A DNA stretch of 7,686 nt from Burkholderiales bacterium (GCA_028869035.1 JAGWTL010000135.1:1-7686); one strand, 5' to 3'; shown: positions 1 to 6,344, counted from the first letter of the stretch. The notes: generated by a model not told the origin, from the letters alone. Numbers and translations are program-made.

Positions 1-746
1 TCGTCGAATGAAACCGTTCGTGCTGAGCTTGTCGAAGCATGCCTCCTCGCGGTTTGCCCTTCGACAGGCTCAGGGCGAACGGTGGAGATCTGCACCGGCA
101 GGGCCAGCCCGGCCAGGCCGGCGTAGGGCGCCCAGGCGGCGCCGTCGAAGGTCAGCGGCACCAGGGCCGGGCGCGTCTCGATGATCTTCAGGCCGAACTG
201 CTTTGCGATGCGGTAGCCGAAATCCGTGGCGCCGATCTTGGGGATGGACAGGCCACCGGTGGCGATCACCAGGGATTTGCAGGCGACCGGGCCCTGGTCG
301 GTGTCGAGCCCGTAGCCCGCGGCCCCGTGGCGCACCGCCTGCACCCCGCAGGGCTGCCAGCGTGTCACGCCGCCGGCTTCGCACTCGCGCAGCAAGAGCT
401 GGATGACGTCGTCGGCCGAGCGGTCGCAGAAGAGCTGGCCCTTGTGTTTCTCGTGGAAGGCGATGCCGTTGCGCTGCAGCAGGGCGGTGAAGTCGACCGG
501 GGTGTAACGCGAGAGCGCCGAGCGGCAGAAGTTCGGGTTCTCGCTGATGAAGTGCTTGTGCGGCTGGCGCACATCGATGTCGCGGTTGGTGAAATTGCAG
601 CGCCCGCCGCCCGAGATGCGGATCTTCTCGGCCACCTTGTCCCCGTGGTCGATCAGCAGCACCTTGCTGCCGCGCTGGCCGGCCACACCCGCACAAAAAA
701 GACCGGCCGCACCCGCGCCGACCACCACCACATCGAATTGCTGCAT
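1..746 (-). CDS. HI0933/BaiN-like FAD-dependent oxidoreductase, 3' end cut by window edge
   Basis: The frame is open from an ATG at 746 to the left edge, about 248 codons; the family is usually near 400 residues, so the C-terminal part lies outside. The N-terminus has a Rossmann FAD-binding glycine motif (VVVGAGAAGL, residues 8-16). The family signature SGGGRCNFTN is at 45-54, and a second nucleotide-contact stretch (VIATGGLSIPKIGATDFGY) at about 158-178. Members are soluble flavoproteins whose substrate is mostly unknown, so no reaction is assigned. Residues about 222-245 (VRPEPVEG and onward) come from an inserted REP-like repeat pair. The frame re-enters normal-looking sequence (SFD) at the edge, so the gene need not be broken. 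No clear ribosome-binding site precedes the ATG. The start is chosen because the FAD motif begins only five residues later. A broken transposase gene lies divergently just upstream. Confidence 0.9.
   Translation of the reverse strand, partial: MQQFDVVVVGAGAAGLFCAGVAGQRGSKVLLIDHGDKVAEKIRISGGGRCNFTNRDIDVRQPHKHFISENPNFCRSALSRYTPVDFTALLQRNGIAFHEKHKGQLFCDRSADDVIQLLLRECEAGGVTRWQPCGVQAVRHGAAGYGLDTDQGPVACKSLVIATGGLSIPKIGATDFGYRIAKQFGLKIIETRPALVPLTFDGAAWAPYAGLAGLALPVQISTVRPEPVEGQTARRHASTSSARTVSFD
14..82. repeat. REP-like inverted pair, copy 1 (inside flavoprotein gene)
   Basis: A 24-bp unit at 14-37 (starts CCGTTCG, ends TGTCGAAG) is followed after 21 bp by its inverted partner at 59-82 (starts CTTCGACAGG, ends GCGAACGG). 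The two arms can pair almost fully; the exception is a central dinucleotide where one arm has GT and the partner has GG. The whole pair is 69 bp, a multiple of three, and is read in frame by the flavoprotein gene. The 59-82 arm is identical to the one at 4829-4852. Confidence 0.9.
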
Positions 747-759
747 GACGCGAGTGTAG
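735..759 (+). repeat. Left copy of a 25/26-bp imperfect direct repeat flanking the transposase remnant
   Basis: Thirteen bases, GAATTGCTGCATG, followed by a block ending AGTGTAG, recur at 1160-1185 with two mismatches and one single-base gap. This copy contains the first codons of the flavoprotein gene on the minus strand (ATG CAG CAA TTC) and its immediate upstream flank. It may be one arm of a duplication made when the intervening transposase segment arrived. A 13-mer match alone could occur by chance in a window this long, so the case rests on the extended match and on its position. Confidence 0.45.
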
Positions 760-815
760 GACCAGGCGCCTCGATCGGCGGCCTGTCGGGTGGCCGTGAT
801 CGACTCCACCAAGGC

Positions 816-1106
816 TGCCCGCTACGCATCGATTTTCCGGACGCGCTCTACCACGTCACCGCGCGGGGTGATAGACGCGAGGACATCTTCGAGGGCGACG
901 AAGACACGCGCGTTTTTCTGGTCACCTTCTCTCAGATCGTCACTCACTTCAACTGGCTTTGCGACGCCTGGTGTTTGATGGACAACCACTACCATCTGCT
1001 GACCCAGACGCCCGACGGCAATCTTTCCCAAGGCATGCGCCAGCTCAATGGGGTCTATACCCAGGCAAGTCGTCGGCGGCACCAGCGGGTGGTGCGGGGC
1101 GGGTGA
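816..1106 (+). pseudogene. REP-associated tyrosine transposase (RAYT, Y1_Tnp/IS200-like), remnant
   Basis: About 96 residues match the N-terminal half of RAYT-type Y1 transposases. The family opening (PLRIDFPDALYHVTARGDRR) is clear, followed by CLMDNHYHLL, which holds the HuH metal-binding pair H-Y-H, and by GMRQLNGVYTQ with the candidate catalytic tyrosine. The 5' end is eroded: the family usually reads M-A-R-P-L-R, but here the codons are G-C-P-L-R and no start codon is in place. The 3' end breaks after RRHQRV (about 1091), where the family continues with a G-H-L-F-Q-G-R-like segment; here it runs into VRGG and a stop at 1104. The remaining C-terminal half is missing. These proteins move or process REP-type palindromes, and three REP-like pairs lie in this window. 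Whether this relic was their partner cannot be told from sequence alone. Confidence 0.85.
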
Positions 1107-1132
1107 TGGATGCTATAGGGCTAGACCTGAAA

Positions 1133-1156
1133 CCTGTCCCGTGTGACCCCTGTCCC
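1133..1156 (+). repeat. Short direct repeat after the transposase remnant
   Basis: CCTGTCCC occurs at 1133-1140 and again at 1149-1156, within a low-coding stretch between the transposase stop and the toxin gene. Such CCTGTCCC motifs resemble sequences I recall beside Y1 transposase genes, so this may be the decayed end of that element. The association is from memory and weak. Confidence 0.3.
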
Positions 1157-1159
1157 TCA

Positions 1160-1185
1160 GAATTGCTGCATGGCCCGCAGTGTAG
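1160..1185 (+). repeat. Right copy of the imperfect direct repeat flanking the transposase remnant
   Basis: This is the partner of 735-759, in the same orientation. On the minus strand it reads ATG CAG CAA TTC followed at once by TGA, so it carries a dead copy of the first four codons of the flavoprotein gene. Together the two copies enclose the transposase remnant (816-1106). The rest of the 1107-1211 gap shows no gene, promoter or terminator that I can support. Confidence 0.45.
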
Positions 1186-1211
1186 TGAGCGCTTGTGGGT
1201 GGATGCGTGGA

Positions 1212-1553
1212 TCAGTTGCCTAGCAGCCTGTGCGCGAGCACGGTCTGCATATCGCGCCGGCCGTCCACGATGAGGTAGATGATGACCTGGGAGCCGTTGA
1301 TGCGGTAGATCACGCGGTAAGGCTTGAAGAATGTCTGCCTGTATTCCTTGATGCCCAGCGCGAGCAATTCCTTGGGGTAGCTGCCACGTTCGGGTTGAAG
1401 GCCCAGACCCTGTGTGACGTGCAGCAACTGGTTCAGCACATGGTCCGCGCTAGCGATGCTGTCGAATTCAGCGATGTAGCCGTAGAGAGACTCCAGATCC
1501 TGTTCTGCCCCTTGAGTGAGCAGGACCTCAAAGGTGACTGGTGGGCGTGCCAT
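1212..1553 (-). CDS. RelE/ParE-family toxin of a type II toxin-antitoxin pair
   Basis: The 113-residue protein has the size and pattern of ParE/RelE-fold toxins. An N-terminal strand (VTFEVLLTQGAEQDLESLYGYI) leads into a helical hairpin. The conserved core follows: EYRQTFFKPYRVIYRINGSQVIIYLIVDGRRDMQTVLAHRLL, about residues 70-111, in which arginines and the Y-R-V-I-Y strand are typical of the family. ParE members poison DNA gyrase and RelE members cleave mRNA on the ribosome; sequence alone does not settle which applies, though the 'VIYRI...VDGRRDMQ' style is closer to ParE. The ATG overlaps the antitoxin stop in a TGATG junction, which implies translational coupling and fixes the start. Both genes look intact. 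Confidence 0.88.
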   Translation of the reverse strand: MARPPVTFEVLLTQGAEQDLESLYGYIAEFDSIASADHVLNQLLHVTQGLGLQPERGSYPKELLALGIKEYRQTFFKPYRVIYRINGSQVIIYLIVDGRRDMQTVLAHRLLGN

Positions 1554-1831
1554 CAGCTGCGGGTGTGCTGGGCGCGCAGACGTGCCACCACCTCGATCAC
1601 GGGCCTGACCTTGCCCTCCGCGACATGCTGTTGGCCCAAGGCCAGAATTTTCAGTAAGGCCAGAGTTTCCTGGGTTTGCTCGAAGGACATAACGTCCTGC
1701 AAGACGGCCTTCGCCTCCCCATTCTGTGTGATGAGCAGGGGCTCGCGTTGCGCCGTGAGTTGGGTCAGAACCTCGGCGGCATTGGCCTTGAGATAACTGA
1801 TGGGCTTAACTTGCGAGGAATAACGCATCAT
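1553..1831 (-). CDS. Phd/YefM-family antitoxin
   Basis: The 92-residue product begins MMRYSSQVKPISYLKANAAE and continues with the Phd/YefM DNA-binding fold: 'ISYLKANAAEVLTQL' then 'REPLLITQNGEAKAVLQDVMSFEQ'. The variable, likely flexible C-terminal half (about residues 50-92) would bind and neutralise the toxin encoded next. It would also be expected to repress its own promoter. The frame stays open upstream to 2029, but that part is the antisense of the neighbouring gene and has no family match, so the start is put at the double ATG at 1831/1828. GGAAG lies only 2 nt before the first ATG and 5 nt before the second, so translation may start at the second one. The stop overlaps the toxin start by one base. 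Confidence 0.88.
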   Translation of the reverse strand: MMRYSSQVKPISYLKANAAEVLTQLTAQREPLLITQNGEAKAVLQDVMSFEQTQETLALLKILALGQQHVAEGKVRPVIEVVARLRAQHTRS

Positions 1832-1857
1832 GGCTTCCGTCGGGATGAGAAGGCCTG

Positions 1858-1886
1858 AATATAGTCTTTTTATGGTCTTTTTGCAA
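1858..1886 (-). promoter_or_regulatory. Sigma70-type promoter of the toxin-antitoxin operon
   Basis: On the minus strand TTGCAA (1886-1881) and TATATT (1863-1858) are separated by exactly 17 bp, close to the sigma70 consensus. The -10 box ends 26 bp upstream of the antitoxin start, leaving a short leader. The region is strikingly AT-rich compared with its surroundings. It begins only about 30 bp after the stop codon of the preceding signalling gene, so the pair has its own promoter but could also receive read-through from the nitrate cluster. Confidence 0.7.
1861..1882 (-). repeat. 11-bp tandem repeat in the toxin-antitoxin promoter, candidate operator
   Basis: On the minus strand AAAAAGACCAT (1882-1872) is followed directly by AAAAAGACTAT (1871-1861), 10 of 11 bases the same. 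The two copies fill the promoter spacer and enter the -10 box. The 11-bp period is about one helical turn, which suits two repressor units bound on the same DNA face. Autorepression is the rule for this antitoxin family, but known Phd/YefM operators are usually palindromic, so the operator role is only inferred. Confidence 0.4.
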
Positions 1887-1916
1887 ATCCGTTGCAGGTG
1901 ACGGGATGGGCCGTGT

Positions 1917-2627
1917 TCAGGCCGCGAGCTTGCCGCGGTCCGCCAGCACCGCGGCCTTGCGCGTGAGGCCGTCGATCTCGCCCGTGATGTCCGACAGCAC
2001 GTTGGCCACCACGGCGAACTCGCGGCCATGCTGGCCGGCGCGCGCGGCCATGATCTGGGCGTTGAAGCTCACCACCTTGGCCTCCTTGGCCACGCTCTGG
2101 ATGTCGCCGACGATGCCGACCAGCTCTTTCATCATCGCGTCGGACTTGGCCTTGGTGACCTCGTCGAAAGCCGTGGTGGCGGCGTTGAGCGTTTCCAGGA
2201 TGCGGTCGGTGAAGCCGACCAGCTCGATCAGCGTCTCGGCCACACCGGGGGCCTGCCGCTCGATCTGCTCCAGCGTGCGGCGCATGAGCTGCATGAAACT
2301 GTCGATGACGGGGCCCACGCCGCGCGGGCCGTGGTAGGTGGCTTCGATCTTTTGCGCGCTCGCTGTTTCCAGTTGTCGCATCGTGGCCAGCAGGTGCAAC
2401 TGGCTCTCGGTGAAGATCTGCAGGCTGCGCTGCGCCATCTCGAGTTTCTGCGCATCACCGCGGGCGGCCAGGATGGTCTGCAGGATCATGCGCTGCGAAA
2501 GCATGCGCTGGCGGGCGGCCAGGTTGACCAGGGACAGGCCGTTGATGTGGGCCGGCAAGGCCACCGGGGTTTTGGCAGGAGCGCCGGGTGTGAAGGGTGT
2601 GACAGCAGTGGAGGGCTGGTAGTTCAT
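1917..2627 (-). CDS. Soluble PilJ/NarX-type sensor motif joined to an MCP-like signalling tip
   Basis: The 236-residue protein has no signal peptide and no membrane segment, so it should be cytoplasmic. After a proline-rich tail, residues about 31-50 contain LVNLAARQRMLSQRM, the hallmark of the PilJ N-terminal (NarX-like) domain, whose P-box-like helix binds nitrate or nitrite in relatives. A long helical stretch follows. Residues about 184-230 hold a degenerate methyl-accepting chemotaxis tip, VSFNAQIMAARAGQHGREFAVVANVLSDI, compared with the family's LNAAIEAARAGE-GRGFAVVA-EVR. The full MCP helical bundle and the HAMP domain are missing. It starts 39 bp after cobA in the same direction and is probably the last gene of the nitrate cluster. 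No strong ribosome-binding site precedes the ATG. Its output, whether CheA-type signalling or protein-protein regulation, is unknown. Confidence 0.75.
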   Translation of the reverse strand: MNYQPSTAVTPFTPGAPAKTPVALPAHINGLSLVNLAARQRMLSQRMILQTILAARGDAQKLEMAQRSLQIFTESQLHLLATMRQLETASAQKIEATYHGPRGVGPVIDSFMQLMRRTLEQIERQAPGVAETLIELVGFTDRILETLNAATTAFDEVTKAKSDAMMKELVGIVGDIQSVAKEAKVVSFNAQIMAARAGQHGREFAVVANVLSDITGEIDGLTRKAAVLADRGKLAA

Positions 2628-2666
2628 GTCGGGTACCGTGGGCAGGGCGGGACCCGATGGCCCCGT

Positions 2667-3455
2667 TCATGTACCCCAAGCAAAGGCCGGGCCAGCTTGC
2701 TGCAGATTCAAAACACCCTGCAGCACGTCACCGACAACGATGATGCAGGGGCTGCCGAGTTCTTCGCGCACCAGCGTGGCGTGCAGTTGATCCAGGGTGG
2801 TGAGCGCATGGCGTTGTGTGGGCAGCGAGGCGTGCTGCACCAGGGCCGCCGGCGTGCTGCCGGGCAGGCCGGTCAACAGGCCCTGTTCGATCTGCTGCGC
2901 ACCGCTCACGCCCATGTAGATCACCAGCGTGAGCCGGGCCGCGCGGGCTGTGCTTGCCATCGCGGCCCAGTCCGGTCCGCTGGCACCGGGTTGGGCGTGG
3001 CCGGTGAGAAAGATCACACCCTGCGCATGCGCGCGGTGGGTCAGCGGCGCGCCCAGGCTGGTCACGGCCGCCAGGCCCGAGGTGATGCCGTTGATGACGT
3101 CCACGCGGATGCCGGCCTCCTGCAGGTGTTCGACCTCTTCGCCGCCGCGGCCGAAGATGAAGGGGTCGCCGCCCTTGAGGCGCACCACCTGCTCGCCCTC
3201 GCGCACGGCGGTGATCATGAGCTTCTCGATGAAGGACTGCGGTGTGGACTTGCAGCCGCCGCGTTTGCCCACGTGCACGATGCGCGCGCCGGGTGCGGCA
3301 TGCGCCACGACGGCCTCGTTGACCAGGTCGTCGACCAGCAGCACGGTGGCGCGCTGGATGGCCTTGAGGGCCTTGAGCGTGAGCAGTTCGGGGTCGCCGG
3401 GGCCCGCGCCCACGAGTGTGCAGGAGCCGGGCTGAAATGCGGGTGATGTGTGCAT
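2667..3455 (-). CDS. cobA: Uroporphyrinogen-III C-methyltransferase (SUMT)
   Basis: The 262-residue enzyme transfers two methyl groups from S-adenosylmethionine to uroporphyrinogen III, giving precorrin-2 on the way to sirohaem and cobalamin. All SUMT landmarks are visible: VGAGPGDPELLTLKA at 15-29, VDDLV at 41-45, VGKRGGCKS at 62-70, VRLKGGDPFIFGRGGEE at 91-107, then GITSGLAA, APLTHR, IYMGV and SPCIIVVGDV. The length is normal for the single-domain enzyme; there is no CysG-like dehydrogenase/chelatase part, so another protein must finish sirohaem. It starts 15 bp after nasA, preceded by GAGAAG, so it is almost certainly co-transcribed. The context points to supplying sirohaem for the NirB nitrite reductase. 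Confidence 0.95.
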   Translation of the reverse strand: MHTSPAFQPGSCTLVGAGPGDPELLTLKALKAIQRATVLLVDDLVNEAVVAHAAPGARIVHVGKRGGCKSTPQSFIEKLMITAVREGEQVVRLKGGDPFIFGRGGEEVEHLQEAGIRVDVINGITSGLAAVTSLGAPLTHRAHAQGVIFLTGHAQPGASGPDWAAMASTARAARLTLVIYMGVSGAQQIEQGLLTGLPGSTPAALVQHASLPTQRHALTTLDQLHATLVREELGSPCIIVVGDVLQGVLNLQQAGPAFAWGT

Positions 3456-3470
3456 GCGCTTCTCGGACGT

Positions 3471-6344
3471 TCAGGCGGCCTGTTTCAGCGGCACGACGCG
3501 GCGCACCATGCGCTGCAGCTCGGGCACGCAGGAGCCGCAGTTGGTACCGCACTTCAGGCTCTGCTGCAGTGCGCCCAGGCGTTCGCTCTCGCTGCCGCCG
3601 CATTGCGCGAGCGTGGTCTCAATGGCGTTTTCGCTGACGTTGAAGCAGGTGCAGACCTGTCGGCTGCGCGCCGGCAGTGCCGCCGGTGCGGCGGCACCGG
3701 GCAGCAGCAACAGGCGGCCATAACTCTGGGCCGGCAGTTCCTGCTGCAGCAGGGAGCGGATCCAGGCCTCGGCGCGGGTGTCGCCCGCCAGCAGCACGGC
3801 CTGCAGCGTGGTCTGTTCGCCCGCGCGTTGCAGCAGGGCGGCACGGCGCTGGCCGCGCTTGCGGTCGGCATACCGCAGCGTGCCTGCTGCGTCCAGGCCC
3901 AGCAACTGTTCGATCTCGATCAGCAGCTCGTCGGGCACGGCCTCGTGGGCTGCGGCGCGAAAGAGCACACCCTGGCGTTCGTGGCCGAAGGGTACGCAGC
4001 TGGCAAAGGGGAAACGCACCATCAGGCGGCGCAGCGCCTCGCGTGTGGTGAGCGCATTCTCGGGCGGCAGCCAGGCCATGGCCAGCAGGGTCCAGGGCAG
4101 CTCGGCCTTGAGAATCTTGACGGCGGCGTGCTTGAGCTCGGGCTGCTTGGAGCTGGGGCAGAAGGCCGAGGTGGTCAGCGCGTTGACACCGGCCAGGGGC
4201 TGGCCCGAGCTGCTCATGCCGCTGAGGTATTCCGCGCCCCAGTGCATGGCCATGAAGGCCTGCCCGCTGGCGAGTTCCTCGCTGGCCTGCAGCGGCACCA
4301 GGATGGAGCCGCGTTTGCTGGTGACGTGCACCAGCTCGCCTTCGGTGAAGCCGCGGCGTGTCATGTCGCCGGGGCTCATCTGCACGCAGGGCTCGGCCAC
4401 GTGGCCGAAAAGGCGGCCCAGGGTGCCCGTGCGGCTCATGCCATGCCACTGGTCGCGCAGGCGGCCCGTGGTGAGTGCAAAGGGGAAGCGTGATTCGCGC
4501 GGCTCGGCCACGGGCTTGTAGAGCGTGTTGGCAAAACGCGCGCGGCCGTCTTCGGTGGGGAAGATGCCGTCTTCGTAGAGGCGTTTTTTGCCGACGATCG
4601 GGCCTGAGGCCGGCAACGCGGTCGCGTTGCCGTCTACTGATTGGCCTTGGGCCGGGTCCGAAGGACACGGCCACTGTGCCGGCTGTTCGTCCAGTTGCGT
4701 GTACGTGATCCCGGTGATGTCGAGATCGCGCCCGCGTGTTGATTCACGGTGTTCGTTCCAGACGGATTCGGGCGTTTCGTAGGGAAATAAATTCCGTTCA
4801 GGCTGAGTTTGTCGAAGCCCTGCCGGCCCTTCGACAGGCTCAGGGCGAACGGGGAGGAGTTTTTCAAGGCGGCGCGCGAAGTCCACGGCGATCTGCCAGT
4901 CGTGCCGTGCCTCACCGGGCGCGGGCACGGCGGGGCGCACGCGGCTGATGCGGCGCTCGCTGTTGGTCACGGTGCCGTCCTTCTCGCCCCAGGTGCTGGC
5001 GGGCAAGAGCAGATCGGCGTAGTCGCAGGTGGTCGGGGTGGCAAAAGCTTCCTGCACCACCACGAACTCGGCGCGCTCCAGGGCGCGGCGCACGGTGTTG
5101 AGGTCAGGCATGCTTTGTGCCGGGTTGGTGCAGGCTATCCACAGGGCCTTGATCTCGCCGTCTGCAGCGGCCTGGAACATCTCGACCGCGGTCCTGCCCG
5201 GTTTCTCGGGCACGGAGGGCACGCCCCAGAGCGCGGCCACTTCGGCGCGGTGCTGCGGATTGGCCAGGTCGCGGTGGGCGCTCAGCAGATTGGCCAGGCC
5301 GCCGACCTCGCGCCCGCCCATGGCATTGGGCTGGCCGGTCAGCGAGAAGGGGCCGGCGCCGGGTTTGCCGATCTGGCCCGTGGCCAGGTGCAGGTTGATC
5401 AGCGCGGCGTTCTTGGCCGTGCCGCTGCTGCTCTGGTTCAGGCCCTGACAGTAGAGGCTGAGCGTGGCCTGAGAAGTGGCGAACAGGCGCGCGGCCTCGT
5501 ACAAGGTGTCCTTGGCGATGCCGCAGGTCTGCGCCACCATATCTGGCGTGTAGTCACGCACCGTGGCCTTGAGCTCGTCGAAGCCGCGTGTGCGGGTGGC
5601 GATGAAGTTGGCGTCGGCCCAGCCTTCCCAGAGCATGAGGTGCAGCATGCCGTTGAAAAGCGCCACGTCGGTGCCGGGCTGGATCTGCACGAAGAGGTCG
5701 GCCGTGCCGGCGGTGTCGGTGCGGCGCGGGTCCACCACCACGATCTTCAGGCCGGGGCGCTTTTTCCTGGCTTCCTCGATGCGGCGGAACAGGATGGGGT
5801 GGGCCCAGGCCGCGTTGGAGCCGGCGATGAAGAGGCAGTCGGCGTGGTCCACGTCCTCGTAGCAGGCCGGCGGCGCATCGGCGCCCAGGGTCTGCTTGTA
5901 GCCGGCCACCGCGCTGCTCATGCACAGGCGCGAGTTGGTGTCGATGTTGTTGGTGCCGATCAGGCCCTTGGCCAGCTTGTTGAAGACGTAGTAGTCCTCG
6001 GTCAGCAGCTGGCCCGACACATAAAAGCCCACGGCGTCGGGGCCGTGCGCGCGGATGGTGTCGGCAAAACGCGTGGCCGCCAGGTCCAGCGCGGCGTCCC
6101 AGCCCAGGGGCTGCGGCGCTTCGCCACGCCGCAGGCGCTGCATGGGTTGCAGCAGCCGCGTCTGCGCGATCACCTCGGGCGTGGCCGTCAGGTGCAGGGT
6201 GGAACCCTTGGAGCACAGGCGGCCGAAGTTGGCCGGGTGGTCCGGGTCGCCGCGCACGCCGATGATCTGCTCGCGCCGCGACTCGATGATGACGCCACAG
6301 CCCACGCCGCAGTAGGGGCACGTCGAGCGAGTTTCCTTATGCAT
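3471..6344 (-). CDS. nasA: Assimilatory nitrate reductase, catalytic subunit
   Basis: The 957-residue cytoplasmic molybdoenzyme reduces nitrate to nitrite. The N-terminal [4Fe-4S] motif is C9-x2-C12-x3-C16-x27-C44. The likely molybdenum ligand is C141 in SRLCMSSAV, and MGGREVGG, typical of assimilatory enzymes, is present. The molybdopterin-dinucleotide-binding domain follows at about 640-760 (FALTTGRLRDQWHGMSRTG). The C-terminus carries a BFD-like [2Fe-2S] domain with C898-x-C900 and C936-x2-C939, through which NasA enzymes of this type accept electrons. Two stretches look inserted: about residues 498-518, encoded by a REP-like pair, and about 571-578 around a perfect DNA palindrome. Both stay in frame. 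The start is the ATG at 6344, with AGGGG six bases upstream, just before the cysteine motif. No signal peptide is present. A diverged second copy of the gene's first 12 codons lies 100 bp upstream. Confidence 0.95.
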   Translation of the reverse strand: MHKETRSTCPYCGVGCGVIIESRREQIIGVRGDPDHPANFGRLCSKGSTLHLTATPEVIAQTRLLQPMQRLRRGEAPQPLGWDAALDLAATRFADTIRAHGPDAVGFYVSGQLLTEDYYVFNKLAKGLIGTNNIDTNSRLCMSSAVAGYKQTLGADAPPACYEDVDHADCLFIAGSNAAWAHPILFRRIEEARKKRPGLKIVVVDPRRTDTAGTADLFVQIQPGTDVALFNGMLHLMLWEGWADANFIATRTRGFDELKATVRDYTPDMVAQTCGIAKDTLYEAARLFATSQATLSLYCQGLNQSSSGTAKNAALINLHLATGQIGKPGAGPFSLTGQPNAMGGREVGGLANLLSAHRDLANPQHRAEVAALWGVPSVPEKPGRTAVEMFQAAADGEIKALWIACTNPAQSMPDLNTVRRALERAEFVVVQEAFATPTTCDYADLLLPASTWGEKDGTVTNSERRISRVRPAVPAPGEARHDWQIAVDFARRLEKLLPVRPEPVEGPAGLRQTQPERNLFPYETPESVWNEHRESTRGRDLDITGITYTQLDEQPAQWPCPSDPAQGQSVDGNATALPASGPIVGKKRLYEDGIFPTEDGRARFANTLYKPVAEPRESRFPFALTTGRLRDQWHGMSRTGTLGRLFGHVAEPCVQMSPGDMTRRGFTEGELVHVTSKRGSILVPLQASEELASGQAFMAMHWGAEYLSGMSSSGQPLAGVNALTTSAFCPSSKQPELKHAAVKILKAELPWTLLAMAWLPPENALTTREALRRLMVRFPFASCVPFGHERQGVLFRAAAHEAVPDELLIEIEQLLGLDAAGTLRYADRKRGQRRAALLQRAGEQTTLQAVLLAGDTRAEAWIRSLLQQELPAQSYGRLLLLPGAAAPAALPARSRQVCTCFNVSENAIETTLAQCGGSESERLGALQQSLKCGTNCGSCVPELQRMVRRVVPLKQAA
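4611..4632. repeat. Perfect 10-bp palindrome with 2-nt centre inside nasA
   Basis: CGGCAACGCG at 4611-4620 and CGCGTTGCCG at 4623-4632 are exact reverse complements around GT. The arms encode about residues 571-578 of NasA, in a stretch (DPAQGQSVDGNATALPASG) that seems longer than in typical relatives. In mRNA this would be a strong GC-rich hairpin. It has no T-run after it on either strand, so it is not an ordinary intrinsic terminator. Confidence 0.6.
4794..4852. repeat. REP-like inverted pair, copy 2 (inside nasA)
   Basis: The arms are 4794-4817 (CCGTTCAGGCTGAG... ending TGTCGAAG) and 4829-4852 (CTTCGACAGG... ending GCGAACGG), with an 11-bp spacer, the shortest of the three copies. The second arm is identical to the one at 59-82. 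It reads in the nasA frame as VRPEPVEGPAGLRQTQPERN, without stops, between LEKLLP and LFPYETPESVW, where NasA relatives normally have a short linker. The first arm is more diverged than the second. Confidence 0.9.

Noticed and set aside
39..815. Upstream extension of the transposase frame to 39
   Set aside because: This part is antisense to the flavoprotein gene and has no transposase similarity; similarity begins at the PLRIDFP stretch near 819.
1107..1211. tRNA or small RNA in the gap after the transposase remnant
   Set aside because: No cloverleaf, promoter or terminator could be recognised; only short direct repeats are seen.
1880..1916. Terminator at the end of the nitrate cluster
   Set aside because: No convincing GC stem with a T-run is present between the signalling gene stop and the toxin-antitoxin promoter.
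1832..2029. Antitoxin start at 2029
   Set aside because: The extra 66 residues are antitoxin-unlike and overlap the end of the signalling gene and the promoter; the double ATG at 1831/1828 is preceded by GGAAG and starts the family match.
2728..3603. A 291-codon minus-strand frame overlapping cobA
   Set aside because: Arg/Ala/Pro-rich out-of-frame reading of cobA and the nasA end; cobA in the other frame has every SUMT motif.
2028..4493. Long plus-strand frames at 2028-3446 and 3450-4493
   Set aside because: They are antisense to the signalling gene, cobA and nasA, which have clear motifs; these frames have none.
4794..4852. Reading the repeats as a CRISPR array
   Set aside because: The units are inverted pairs scattered over 6.5 kb with different spacer lengths, not regularly spaced direct repeats, and there are no cas genes.
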